Shown: positions 8,299-16,603 of the stretch, in pieces
How the letters are laid out: each line of letters begins with the position of its first letter
Numbering within the stretch: the first letter of the stretch is position 1
NCBI GenBank assembly: GCA_040616305.1
Contig: CP159918.1
Coordinates: 186,001 to 250,000, forward strand
Direction: 5' to 3'
DNA: 64,000 nt
DNA from: UBA1876 sp003446665
GTDB lineage: Bacteria; Synergistota; Synergistia; Synergistales; Thermovirgaceae
Made by a program: the position numbers and the translations under genes
The notes under the pieces: model-generated
Told to the model about the DNA's origin: nothing
Database searches by the model: none
Seen by the model: the letters and a program-made list of their open reading frames with translations, nothing else

Positions 8299-9059
8299 TG
8301 GCAACTGATAGTCGACGGTTTACGCAAATTGGCATAGATCGGATTGTGCGCTTGAAATGGCTTGAAAAGACGTTGTTCCTCGTTCTTGCAGGGAATGAGG
8401 ATGCGGTGATTAGAGAAAGTTTGCGGGAGTATATCAAGGAATCTTTTCGGTCAAACAATCCAAATGTGCGCGGATCGATAGACAAGACGATCACAATTCT
8501 TCTTAAAGTATGGGCGAGGGTACCAAGTGATTTGGTGTCTTTTCGTGATGACGGGCTTCATCTTGCGGAAAACGCCAAGAACACTCAAAGGATCGCGCTT
8601 CATTGGGCCATGATTACGGCTGTGTACCCTTTTTGGAATTCAGTCGCTATTCAAACTGGGAGATTGTTACGGCTTCAGGGTTCTGTAATTGCAGCACAAG
8701 TGCAAAGGCGCGTAAAAGAACAATATGGTGAAAGGCAGACAGCTTCTCGCGCAACCCAACGAGTGCTGAGATCGATGATTGACTGGTCGGTTCTGAGGGA
8801 TACCAACGAAAAAGGGATTTACAAGAAAGGTGAACAATTCAGTCTCGATAACCCTGGGCTTGTCGCTTTCATGGTGGAAGCTCTTCTGTACTCAACCCCC
8901 AACGGTACAGCTCCTATGAAGGACCTTCTCAATAGCCCAAGCCTCTTCCCATTCTGTCTGCCTCATTTTTCTGCAGAAAAGATTGCCTCCTTTTCCCCTC
9001 GATTGGAAGCTGTCAGGCATGGGCTGGATGAGGAGTTATTGATGGTGGTTGGTAAATGA
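8298..9059 (+). CDS. Unknown protein coupled to PglZ, possible BrxA-like factor
   Basis: 253 residues, overlapping the PglZ stop by one base and the NUDIX start by four, so it belongs tightly to this operon. The sequence is soluble, helical and basic, with a region around residues 145-175 (SRATQRVLRSMIDWSVLRD then KGIYKKGEQF) that looks like a winged helix. Small helical DNA-binding proteins of the BrxA/BrxB type often accompany PglZ, so a similar role is plausible, but I cannot assign the family from sequence alone. Confidence 0.6.
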   Translation: MATDSRRFTQIGIDRIVRLKWLEKTLFLVLAGNEDAVIRESLREYIKESFRSNNPNVRGSIDKTITILLKVWARVPSDLVSFRDDGLHLAENAKNTQRIALHWAMITAVYPFWNSVAIQTGRLLRLQGSVIAAQVQRRVKEQYGERQTASRATQRVLRSMIDWSVLRDTNEKGIYKKGEQFSLDNPGLVAFMVEALLYSTPNGTAPMKDLLNSPSLFPFCLPHFSAEKIASFSPRLEAVRHGLDEELLMVVGK

Positions 9060-9442
9060 GAGTAAAAGTGACGGCTGCGGTCATTTCAAAAGATACAAAG
9101 ATCTTGGTTGCGCAAAAGGGAGGAACAGGTCCCCTTGCGGGGAAATGGGAGTTTCCTGGCGGGAAGATAGAAGATGGAGAAACACCAGAAATGTGTCTGA
9201 AAAGAGAGATTGAAGAAGAGTTAGGCATATCCGTTGATGTGAACGAATTTCTTTGTTCCTCCTCCTATGACTATGAGCACATTTCTATCGAGCTTATGGC
9301 GTTTTCCTGCCGTTGGCTATCCGGAGATTTGAAGCAGAATGAGCACTTGGCTTTTCGATGGTGTGATCTTGAAGAACTGCTGGAACTGGATTTGATGCCT
9401 GCTGATAAGCCCATCGTAGAATACCTTCAAAATAGGCGGTGA
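9056..9442 (+). CDS. NUDIX hydrolase, MutT/CTP pyrophosphohydrolase type
   Basis: 128 residues with a complete NUDIX box at about residues 37-59: GGKIEDGETPEMCLKREI followed by EEELGI, fitting G-x5-E-x7-RE-U-xEE-x-GU. The short length and the (KWEFPGG) lead-in match the MutT/NudG (deoxy)nucleoside-triphosphate pyrophosphohydrolases. The ATG overlaps the preceding stop. Inside an operon of PglZ, SRA-like and HEPN genes it may hydrolyse a modified nucleotide or a signal nucleotide rather than clean the housekeeping pool; that is inference. Confidence 0.9.
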   Translation: MRVKVTAAVISKDTKILVAQKGGTGPLAGKWEFPGGKIEDGETPEMCLKREIEEELGISVDVNEFLCSSSYDYEHISIELMAFSCRWLSGDLKQNEHLAFRWCDLEELLELDLMPADKPIVEYLQNRR

Positions 9443-9448
9443 ACACAA

Positions 9449-9862
9449 ATGTTTGTAGAAGGGGCAGTGTATAACCGAAGAAAGGATATCCATGAGCAAT
9501 ATGGAGGGCAACAACAAGGTGGGATCAGCACTCCGGCGGAACACCCATACGTCTTTCTTTTCACTGCAGAAAGAGGACAAGATTATGGTTATAAAGATGG
9601 ATGGACCCCAGAGGGAATTTTTCTTTATACGGGTGAAGGCCAGATTGGAGACCAGGAATTTAAAAGGGGGAATAAGGCAATCCGAGATCACCAGAAAAAC
9701 GGCAAGAGGCTTTTGCTTTTTTCGAACGTCACGAAAGGCTATTGCCGCCTTGAAGGTGAAATGACCTGCGAAAATTTCGAATTCAGGGACGCGCCCGACA
9801 AAGACGGAAATTTGCGAAAAGTGATTGTATTTGAGCTTCGACGGACAAATGAAGCGACATAA
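9449..9862 (+). CDS. Standalone SRA/YDG-like DNA-modification reader domain
   Basis: 137 residues. The core GGQQQGGISTPAEHPYVFLF, then GYKDGW, GIFLYTGEGQIGDQEF and RGNKAIRDH is the pattern of the SRA/YDG-like domain found at the N-terminus of many HNH restriction enzymes that cleave modified DNA. Here no nuclease domain follows: the reading frame ends after the domain. It starts six bases after the NUDIX stop. A free reader could supply modified-base recognition to a partner encoded nearby. The family call is from motif recognition. Confidence 0.75.
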   Translation: MFVEGAVYNRRKDIHEQYGGQQQGGISTPAEHPYVFLFTAERGQDYGYKDGWTPEGIFLYTGEGQIGDQEFKRGNKAIRDHQKNGKRLLLFSNVTKGYCRLEGEMTCENFEFRDAPDKDGNLRKVIVFELRRTNEAT

Positions 9863-10079
9863 ATGGGAGCGTAGTCGATTAATGAGTCTTTTCCGTATTT
9901 TTGGATCGAATCTATGGGGAAAATGGGTAGAGCACCGGCGCCGCAAGCAAAAATCAGTATCTTGTCGCATGGAAAAGCAAGAAGAACTTTTCCATGCTCC
10001 CCATGAGTTAAAAATAAGAAAGGTAGGAAGAAAACCAGCCACATTACTCTGGACTGAGGGTAAGGCATCCGATCCGGGG

Positions 10080-10745
10080 ATGACGAAAGATGTCGTTTGC
10101 CTAGCAAATTCCAGAAAATATTCAGGGTTCTGCTTTGCAGGGAAGGAGATAAGTCCTAACGGTTTTGGATCTTGGGTTCGCCCTGTAAGTGCCAGGGAAA
10201 AAGGTGAACTCTCTGATTTGGAAATAAGCTTGGACAATAATGAGATCCCAAAGCTTCTCGATATCGTTACAATAAAATTTAAAGGCCATCGTCCTCATTT
10301 ATACCAATCAGAAAACTACCTCATTTCGTGTGCACAGTGGAAATGGAAGAAAAAACTTAATCCGTCACTTGTTCCCGAACTTTGCGATGATGTTCCGCAA
10401 TTATGGATCAATGGATACAGCAGTTTCCGTGGTTTTAATGACAGAATTCCCTATGAACTTGCCACGAAGAAAATTTCTTCTTCACTCGTTTTAGTGAAAG
10501 CGGAAGAGCTAATTGTTCAAGTTGTTGAAGGCAAGACAAACTGTAGCAAAAAATGTCGGGCCGATTTTTCTTATCGAAGGAACAAATATAACCTTGCAAT
10601 TACAGATCCTCGAATCGAGGAATGGTGTTCAACGAAACAGTTTGGTTGTTACCCTTGTCGGAAAACTCCCTACTTGACGATAAGCATTGGAGAGCCTTTC
10701 GAAGGTTACTGTTACAAACTTGTTGCGAGTATAATTTTTTTCTAG
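10080..10745 (+). CDS. Dual-OB-domain-like protein linked to DUF488
   Basis: About 221 residues from the ATG at 10080. The N-terminus KDVVCLANSRKYSGFCFAGK followed by GSWVRPVSAR and the C-terminal YLTISIGEPFEGYCYKLVA match my memory of proteins annotated as dual OB-containing, frequently next to DUF488 genes. The frame is open back to 9825, but that part (with a run of basic residues) does not resemble the family, so the shorter start is preferred although no strong ribosome site precedes it. Four cysteines (NCSKKC, GCYPC) could bind a metal. AT-rich like its neighbours. Function unknown; nucleic-acid binding is plausible. Confidence 0.65.
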   Translation: MTKDVVCLANSRKYSGFCFAGKEISPNGFGSWVRPVSAREKGELSDLEISLDNNEIPKLLDIVTIKFKGHRPHLYQSENYLISCAQWKWKKKLNPSLVPELCDDVPQLWINGYSSFRGFNDRIPYELATKKISSSLVLVKAEELIVQVVEGKTNCSKKCRADFSYRRNKYNLAITDPRIEEWCSTKQFGCYPCRKTPYLTISIGEPFEGYCYKLVASIIFF

Positions 10746-10786
10746 CGAATAAATAATTATTCGTAAGATAAATATGGAGGTATTTC

Positions 10787-11428
10787 ATGAAAGATCTGTA
10801 CACTATCGGACATTCTACACACACTATTGATCGCTTTTTAGGGCTTCTGAAAATGCATGAAATAGAAGTTGTGGCGGATGTGAGGTCCAACCCTTATAGC
10901 GGATATAATCCCCAGTTCAACAGAGAAATTTTAAGGAAAGAACTCAAAAAAAAAGATATCGCATATGTCTTCCTGGGTAGAGAGTTAGGACCTCAAAGTG
11001 AAAAGCCATCTTGTTATATAAAAGGGAAGGTCCAGTATTCGCTGGTTGCTCAAACAGACTTATTCAAAGAGGGGTTAGCGAGGCTTCGTAAAGGAATACA
11101 GAATTACCGGATTGCTCTTATGTGCGCCGAGAAGGATCCTGTGACTTGTCACAGAATGATCCTTATTTGTAGAGCGCTGAGATTAGAAAACATTGACATC
11201 AAGCATATTTTGGAGGAAGGAAATTTAGAGAGTTTGGCGCAATCCGAGAGAAGATTGATCGAAGTTCTCAAAATGCCACAATTGCAATTATTTGAAACAG
11301 AAAACGATTTGATAGAACGGGCTTATGACACCCAGGCAGAAAAGATCGCCTTTGTTAGGAAAGAAAACTCAGGGAATTCGAGTAATTTCCCGAAAGCCGG
11401 ATTGTTAAAAAATGACGGGAAAAGATAA
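10787..11428 (+). CDS. DUF488 family protein (first copy)
   Basis: 213 residues beginning LYTIGHSTHTIDRFLGLL, with VVADVRSNPYS near residue 30 and CAEKDPVTCHR near residue 115. These are the conserved DUF488 blocks, including the paired cysteines and His-Arg thought to form an active or binding site. A good ribosome site (TGGAGG) precedes the ATG. It is followed by a second, diverged DUF488 gene that overlaps by 17 bases. DUF488 proteins have no settled biochemical role; in defence islands they accompany dual-OB proteins. Confidence 0.85.
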   Translation: MKDLYTIGHSTHTIDRFLGLLKMHEIEVVADVRSNPYSGYNPQFNREILRKELKKKDIAYVFLGRELGPQSEKPSCYIKGKVQYSLVAQTDLFKEGLARLRKGIQNYRIALMCAEKDPVTCHRMILICRALRLENIDIKHILEEGNLESLAQSERRLIEVLKMPQLQLFETENDLIERAYDTQAEKIAFVRKENSGNSSNFPKAGLLKNDGKR

Positions 11429-11873
11429 AAACGACAAAATCGTACTTTTCACGATTGGTTTTACAAAAAAGACAGCAAGGGAGTTTTTTGACTTATTGGA
11501 GGGAGCTGGAGTCAGACAGATTATTGACATTCGGCTCAAACCCGGTTCGCAACTCTCAGGTTTCGCCAAAGGTGATGATTTAAGGTTTTTCCTGGATGCG
11601 ATTTTGGGAATAGGGTACATCCACATGCCCCAACTTGCGCCCACCAAGGAAATACTTGATGATTACCGTAAAGGCCAAATAAGTTGGGCCACTTATGAAC
11701 GAGATTTTCTCGAGATCTTATCGGAGCGGAAGATCCAGAATTTGGTAACGCAAGAAATGTTGAACAAATCCTGCCTGCTTTGCAGTGAAGCTGAACCCAA
11801 GCATTGCCATCGCCGTTTAGTTGCGGAGTATCTTCAGGAAAAGTTAAGTAATATGGCGATAATGCATCTGTAA
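11412..11873 (+). CDS. DUF488 family protein (second copy)
   Basis: 153 residues: VLFTIGFTKKTAREFFDLL, IIDIRLKPGSQLSGFAK, then CSEAEPKHCHRRLVAEYL, the same conserved blocks as the preceding gene but strongly diverged, so the pair is an old duplication and possibly a heterodimer. It overlaps the first copy by 17 bases. It is the last gene of the PglZ-containing operon; the IS21-end copy lies 156 bases further on. Confidence 0.85.
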   Translation: MTGKDKNDKIVLFTIGFTKKTAREFFDLLEGAGVRQIIDIRLKPGSQLSGFAKGDDLRFFLDAILGIGYIHMPQLAPTKEILDDYRKGQISWATYERDFLEILSERKIQNLVTQEMLNKSCLLCSEAEPKHCHRRLVAEYLQEKLSNMAIMHL

Positions 11874-12029
11874 ATATTAGATCAAAATCAGGATTTCTGG
11901 TTATTGCAATTTCTCCATTTGTAGCAAACACCCATAGGATATAGCGAAGGAGACACTTTCGCACTAATGTACACAATATATGGTATTTCGTTGTTGCGAA
12001 GCGGTAAAATATCGGGTCAAGCGGCTTAA

Positions 12030-12074
12030 TTTTGATGAGCACGTGGCTCAGTTTTATATGGACATTCGCAGGTG
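12030..12074 (+). repeat. Solo IS21 right end, second copy of the 45-bp direct repeat
   Basis: Identical to 4873-4917. No istA or istB sequence accompanies it. The remaining part of 11874-12234 is AT-rich with no gene that I can support. The copy shows that a second IS21-related element once sat here or that recombination left an end behind. Confidence 0.9.
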
Positions 12075-12111
12075 TAACCCGACACCCATTAGTAAACTTT
12101 TTTCGAGCGGG

Positions 12112-12140
12112 TTGACATGCTGTTTATTGCAGACTAAAAA
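12112..12140 (+). promoter_or_regulatory. Sigma70-type promoter for the 12235 gene
   Basis: TTGACA at 12112-12117, a 17-base spacer and TAAAAA at 12135-12140, about 95 bases before the start codon. Position just after the solo IS end suggests the downstream genes have their own promoter. Confidence 0.5.
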
Positions 12141-12234
12141 CGGGCAACAGGGCATGCGGACAAAATCTTGGACTCATAACGAGATAACGAGACAGGAGGC
12201 TGTCCATGTATTCGAGAGAAAAACGGAGGGAACG

Positions 12235-12837
12235 ATGACCCAGGAAAAGGTCACCCAGGAACAGTTGCAGGAGGCCCACAGAGCTTATGCAGAGCTGGAA
12301 CCCCGGGATCTATTTTACAAGGCCGCCACGGAATTGGTGAGACTCGTTTTCGAGGGGAAGACCAAACTGACGTTGGCGGAAGCTCTCGCCGTACTTCTTC
12401 AGACATGGAATAAGGCCTTTTACCGTTACACCCCTTTTGACAGCCGGCATTTTGACGAAATTGAAGGGCTTTTGAATCGGCATTGGCAGGTGATTGAAGG
12501 CTTCAGGGTGCGCACCATAGAAAGCTTTTCGACCGATGACAAGGAGCCTGTAAGCAAGATTTTTTCCGAATTCGAAGAAGTTCTGGGGCCTGTGGGTGCC
12601 GCAAAAAGTTTGCACCTTTTGGCGCCGGAATTTTTCCCTCTCTGGGATCGTACAATTGCTGAAGCCTGCCGTTGCGCGCTGAAAAAGAAGGGGCAAAACG
12701 CCTCTTCCTACTTAAGGTTCATGGAGATGATGCAGGAACAAATACGTAATCTTGGAAACGAGACGGGCATCGACCAAAACCCGCTCAAGACCCTGGATGA
12801 GTACTATTACTGCAAATTTACGAAAAAATGGTTTTGA
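12235..12837 (+). CDS. Uncharacterised protein with a LLAPEFFPLWD motif
   Basis: 200 residues from the ATG at 12235, which follows a GGAGGG ribosome site; the longer open frame upstream runs through the IS-end copy and is unlikely. The protein is helical. AKSLHLLAPEFFPLWD near residue 120 recalls a motif I have seen in small uncharacterised proteins with a helix-hairpin-helix-like core, but I do not know the family. Base use is GC-richer than the PglZ operon, so it may have come separately. It is followed after 63 bases by the SLOG gene and the two could be one unit. Confidence 0.7.
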   Translation: MTQEKVTQEQLQEAHRAYAELEPRDLFYKAATELVRLVFEGKTKLTLAEALAVLLQTWNKAFYRYTPFDSRHFDEIEGLLNRHWQVIEGFRVRTIESFSTDDKEPVSKIFSEFEEVLGPVGAAKSLHLLAPEFFPLWDRTIAEACRCALKKKGQNASSYLRFMEMMQEQIRNLGNETGIDQNPLKTLDEYYYCKFTKKWF

Positions 12838-12861
12838 GGGGGACGGCCTCATAACAGATTC

Positions 12862-12883
12862 CGTAAAGGTTTTGACCTTTACG
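12862..12883. promoter_or_regulatory. Perfect 9-bp inverted repeat between two defence-island genes
   Basis: CGTAAAGGT, TTTG, ACCTTTACG. There is no U-run after it, so it is either a weak attenuating hairpin or an operator. It lies 17 bases before the next start codon. Confidence 0.45.
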
Positions 12884-12900
12884 AAAACAAGGAGTCCGGC

Positions 12901-13482
12901 ATGAAAAAGGTTTTCATCGGTGGTTCCAGGCGTTTCTGGAATTTGAGCCAGGAGGTTTGCGAACGGTTGGAGGCGATTACCGCCCAATCATTCACCGTGC
13001 TTGTAGGTGATGCAAACGGCACCGACAAGGCAATCCAGAAATATCTCGCCGAAAAGGGTTATAACAATGCCATTGTCTTCTGTGCCGGCGATGTCTGCAG
13101 GAATAATGTCGGCAACTGGGAGACCAATTCCGTGGAAGTCGAAAGGTCGAAGAAAGACTACAGATTCTACATGAAAAAGGACCTGGAGATGGCAAAAGAA
13201 GCGGACTTCGGTTTTATGATCTGGGACAGGCAGAGCAGCGGGACCTTATCTAACATTCTTGAACTGCTCGAGAGGGATAAAAACGTCCTCGTGTACATAG
13301 TCCCGGAAAAGAAATTCGTGAAGCTGGGCGACCTCAAGGACTTGCACCGTCAACTGAAAGCATGTTCCCCCGAGGCGATGAAATCCTTTGACGTCAAGCT
13401 CAATCTCAAAGACAGGCTCCAGGTCCCCGTTAAACCTCAGCAACAACTCCAGATTTTCCCTGAAGAACGGTGGTATCCGTAG
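12901..13482 (+). CDS. SLOG-like (DprA/LOG Rossmann) nucleotide-binding protein
   Basis: 193 residues. KKVFIGGSRRFW at the N-terminus, LVGDANGTDKAIQKYL near residue 38, and GFMIWDRQSSGT near residue 100 fit the SLOG/YspA-like superfamily, in which the first GGS loop and the GDANGTD segment bind a nucleotide. SLOG domains act as sensors of NAD-derived or other nucleotide signals in several defence systems. The C-terminal 50 residues are low-complexity with a Gln-rich stretch (VKPQQQLQI). A ribosome site AAGGAG precedes the ATG. Pairing with the preceding unknown gene is likely; the effector is not obvious. Confidence 0.75.
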   Translation: MKKVFIGGSRRFWNLSQEVCERLEAITAQSFTVLVGDANGTDKAIQKYLAEKGYNNAIVFCAGDVCRNNVGNWETNSVEVERSKKDYRFYMKKDLEMAKEADFGFMIWDRQSSGTLSNILELLERDKNVLVYIVPEKKFVKLGDLKDLHRQLKACSPEAMKSFDVKLNLKDRLQVPVKPQQQLQIFPEERWYP

Positions 13483-13487
13483 GAAGC

Positions 13488-13819
13488 ATCCGGATTCCCT
13501 GTCTGTTTAGGGCTTGTAGGGCTTGCACAAAACATTTCAGGAGATACCGGAGCGATCCACTTGAAGTGGATGATTCGTTCTTGTCAGATCAGTTGAAAGA
13601 CTGTATCGCAAAAATTCGGTCTGTGGAGGTAAAATTCAATAAAATAGCAGCAGAAAAGGTTTTAGGATTTCTCCGGTATCGGTTGCTAATGTAGTAGGAT
13701 CCTTGGCAGCACGGGGGGACGTAAAACGGAGATCAAACAAAGCAGTGCGCCGATCACTCAAGAGTGATACTACTTTTATTTGGGGTCCAGTGGATACCGG
13801 CAAGACCACAATTATATAA
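13488..13819 (+). pseudogene. Degenerate coding remnants upstream of the YprA-like helicase
   Basis: The 350 bases between the SLOG gene and the helicase contain a 74-codon open frame ending at 13694 (LSDQLKDCIAKIRSVEVKF) and, in another frame up to a TAA at 13817, SLAARGDVKRRSNK and FIWGPVDTGKTTII, the last of which resembles a P-loop. Neither has a ribosome site and neither is a recognisable whole protein. They look like debris of former genes; the P-loop resemblance could be chance. Confidence 0.3.
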
Positions 13820-13834
13820 AGGAGTGATCATGGT

Positions 13835-16468
13835 TTGGAAAATGACGCGGAAATCCGCGGAAACTGGATAGAGAAATTCACTACAATACAAAAAGGTCAC
13901 TTACCAGAATTTAAATCATGGCAAGATCTGGATTTATCAGAGGCGTCAAAAAAATTCTTAAAAACTCTTCCAAAAGGAATATATTTACACCAATATGAGG
14001 CTTTACAAAATATCCAAAAAGGTAAAAACGTTTGTATTTCAACAAGGACAGCTTCCGGAAAAAGCTTAGTGTTTTATGTTAGTGCGATGGAAATGTTGAG
14101 TAAAAACCCTAATGCAAAGATACTTGCTGTTTATCCTTTGAAAGCTTTAGGTAGGGAGCAGGAAGAACGTTGGAAGGCGGCTTTTGAACAGGCAGGATTG
14201 GAATACAGAGTAGGTAGAATAGACGGACAAATCCCAACCGAGCAAAGACCACAAATAGTACAAAATTCGAAGATCTTAATTATGACTCCGGATGTTATCC
14301 ACGCGTGGCTTTTGTCCAATTTATCTAATAAGCGGGTTTGTGATTTTATTTCAAATCTTTCACTAATGGTTGTTGATGAAGTCCATAGTTACAATGGTGT
14401 TTTTGGTTCAAATTCAGCCTTTCTTTTCAGGCGTTTAGCTTTACTTGCCAAACTTCTCGGTGCATCAGTGCAATTCATATGTGCTTCAGCAACAATCGCA
14501 AATCCTGTAAAACATGTTGTTGATTTATTTGGATTAGATTTTGTGCATATAGGTCAAGAATATGACACCTCTCCACGCTTTGATATCAAAATTTCGCTAC
14601 TTGAACCTCCTCCGACTTCAGATTTACTCTCAGAAATCGCACATCTCCTTAGCAGACTCGTTCAGAACGGGAAATCGCGATTCATTTGTTTTGTGGACAG
14701 CAGAAAACAGACAGAATTCATCTCTTCGATACTTGCACGACATTCTCGAAGGGAAGAATTTGAGTATGATGGAGAAGAATTCGAAAAGCTTAAGCAGAAT
14801 GTCGATCACCTTGAAAAGCTTGACGTTTTGCCATATAGGGCCGGATATGAAGAATATGACCGGCAGAAAATTCAAGATCGGCTTAGCACAGGTTCCTTGA
14901 GAGGAGTCATCAGTACTAGTGCGTTAGAACTTGGTATCGATATTCCACATCTGGATGTTGCAGTCCTCGTCGGAGTCCCCCGGTCTGCAACGAGCTTCCA
15001 ACAAAGAATTGGGCGGGTAGGAAGAAAGCAAAAGGGATTTATTTTTGTTTTAAATACAGGAGACGTTTATGATGAAACTTTATTTAACAAGCCAGAAAAG
15101 ATATTAGATCGGCCTTTAGCGGAATCAGCGTTATATTTGGAAAACCAAAGAATACAATATATACATGCTTTATGTTTGGGAAGAGAGAATGGTGAAATTG
15201 ATCAGGTTTTCAAAAGTGGGGAAGTACAAGTAGAACAAGACATTTCAAAAATTCTTGCTTTGGTTGATTGGCCGCGTGGTTTTCGGGAACTGGTAGAAAA
15301 AGAGAGAATAGGTGAGCTGCCAATTGATCTACAACCCATGAAACTTGAGGCAGGCGAAGATCCAAATCATTATTTCCCTTTGAGAGATGTCGAACCACAA
15401 TTCAGGATACTACTGAAAACTTGGAACATGTTAGAAAATCTTGGTTCAGTTTCCCACAGCCAGATGATGAGAGAGGCTTACCCTGGTGCCATATATTACT
15501 ATACGACAAAACCTTATCGGGTATACCAAATAATTAATAGAAGCAAGGAAATCCTGGTTAGACAGGAAAAACGGTATACGACAAAGCCAGTCAGTTTACC
15601 GACATTGGTGTATCCGAACTTGAGCGAAAGCAATGTATATAAAGCTCTGCAATTTGAGAATTGTATAGGAATAGAGTGCAATCTTCAGATTAAGGAAATC
15701 GTGAAAGGCTTCGAAGAAAGGAGAGGCCCAAACAAGGCCCATTACGATTATCCAATGGACTATGCTGAAACAGGAATAAGATTCCAATTACCAATGTTTT
15801 CCAGGCATTTTTTTACAACTGGTGTTGTTTTGCACCATCCAGAATTGAGAAGAGGCGTAGAGGTTGAAAAAATCGCATCTATCCTTTTTGAAGCATTCCT
15901 GATGGTTGTACCGTTCGAAAGACGTGATTTAAGTGTTTCATCTGATAAGTTTCGCGCCACCAGAGGCAGTATAGAAGAAGGAGCTCGATTCATCGCTATC
16001 TTCGATCAGACGTATGGCAGCTTGAGATTGTCAGGACGATTGCTTGAGAGAAACGTACTCAAGAGGACTTTAGAAACAGCACTGGAAATGATCGAAAATG
16101 GAGTTGTCCCACCGTTGACAGAAGATTCCCAAAAATGCGTTCACGAAATGTTGAATTCGGTTTCTACAGAACCTGTACCTCTTGACTTTCTTGAAAGCCA
16201 AGAGCCGCCGGAAACCAATCAACCGAATTTGGTAAAAATTATTTTACCTAATAACAAAGGCATAGATATCAATAGGAATAATGAAGAATTTGTTGTTGAA
16301 GCGGTTTTTTACAGCCCCTCCGGCTTACGGTATAGAGGGAAACATCAATCAGATAATATTCCAGGTGTCACAGTGTCGATCACTATAGATTCACTAATCG
16401 AGATTCCCGGTGTCTCAAAATTTGGTTTTTATAATTTAGACACTGGAGAAATAATCAAAAGTTATTAA
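13835..16468 (+). CDS. YprA/MrfA-like superfamily 2 helicase
   Basis: 877 residues. A DEAD/DEAH-type core has Walker A STRTASGKSL near residue 73, VVDEVHSY near 185, CASATIANP near 215, then STSALELGIDIPHLD near 365 and QQRIGRVGRKQKG near 390. The 450-residue C-terminal part matches the DUF1998-bearing region of YprA-type helicases in layout but has no clear four-cysteine cluster. Such helicases occur in DISARM, Dpd and other defence loci as well as in DNA repair. A TTG at 13835 is the only start that keeps the frame after the ribosome site AAAGGAG; an ATG at 13830 is out of frame. AT-rich, like the PglZ block. No stop or frameshift. Confidence 0.85.
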   Translation: MENDAEIRGNWIEKFTTIQKGHLPEFKSWQDLDLSEASKKFLKTLPKGIYLHQYEALQNIQKGKNVCISTRTASGKSLVFYVSAMEMLSKNPNAKILAVYPLKALGREQEERWKAAFEQAGLEYRVGRIDGQIPTEQRPQIVQNSKILIMTPDVIHAWLLSNLSNKRVCDFISNLSLMVVDEVHSYNGVFGSNSAFLFRRLALLAKLLGASVQFICASATIANPVKHVVDLFGLDFVHIGQEYDTSPRFDIKISLLEPPPTSDLLSEIAHLLSRLVQNGKSRFICFVDSRKQTEFISSILARHSRREEFEYDGEEFEKLKQNVDHLEKLDVLPYRAGYEEYDRQKIQDRLSTGSLRGVISTSALELGIDIPHLDVAVLVGVPRSATSFQQRIGRVGRKQKGFIFVLNTGDVYDETLFNKPEKILDRPLAESALYLENQRIQYIHALCLGRENGEIDQVFKSGEVQVEQDISKILALVDWPRGFRELVEKERIGELPIDLQPMKLEAGEDPNHYFPLRDVEPQFRILLKTWNMLENLGSVSHSQMMREAYPGAIYYYTTKPYRVYQIINRSKEILVRQEKRYTTKPVSLPTLVYPNLSESNVYKALQFENCIGIECNLQIKEIVKGFEERRGPNKAHYDYPMDYAETGIRFQLPMFSRHFFTTGVVLHHPELRRGVEVEKIASILFEAFLMVVPFERRDLSVSSDKFRATRGSIEEGARFIAIFDQTYGSLRLSGRLLERNVLKRTLETALEMIENGVVPPLTEDSQKCVHEMLNSVSTEPVPLDFLESQEPPETNQPNLVKIILPNNKGIDINRNNEEFVVEAVFYSPSGLRYRGKHQSDNIPGVTVSITIDSLIEIPGVSKFGFYNLDTGEIIKSY

Positions 16469-16603
16469 ATTAAAACGTGTTTGATACATCTTTTTTGGTT
16501 TTGCTCTTTGTGGTTGTCGTGTGATAGCCATATTCTTATATCAAGAAGAATTAGTATCTCATAGCCATAGAGGTTTTTTGAACAAAGCAGGTCATGATGG
16601 AAC

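Noticed and set aside
6298..9059. A complete BREX system
   Set aside because: PglZ is present but no BrxC/PglY ATPase, adenine methyltransferase or Lon-like protease is found in the window.
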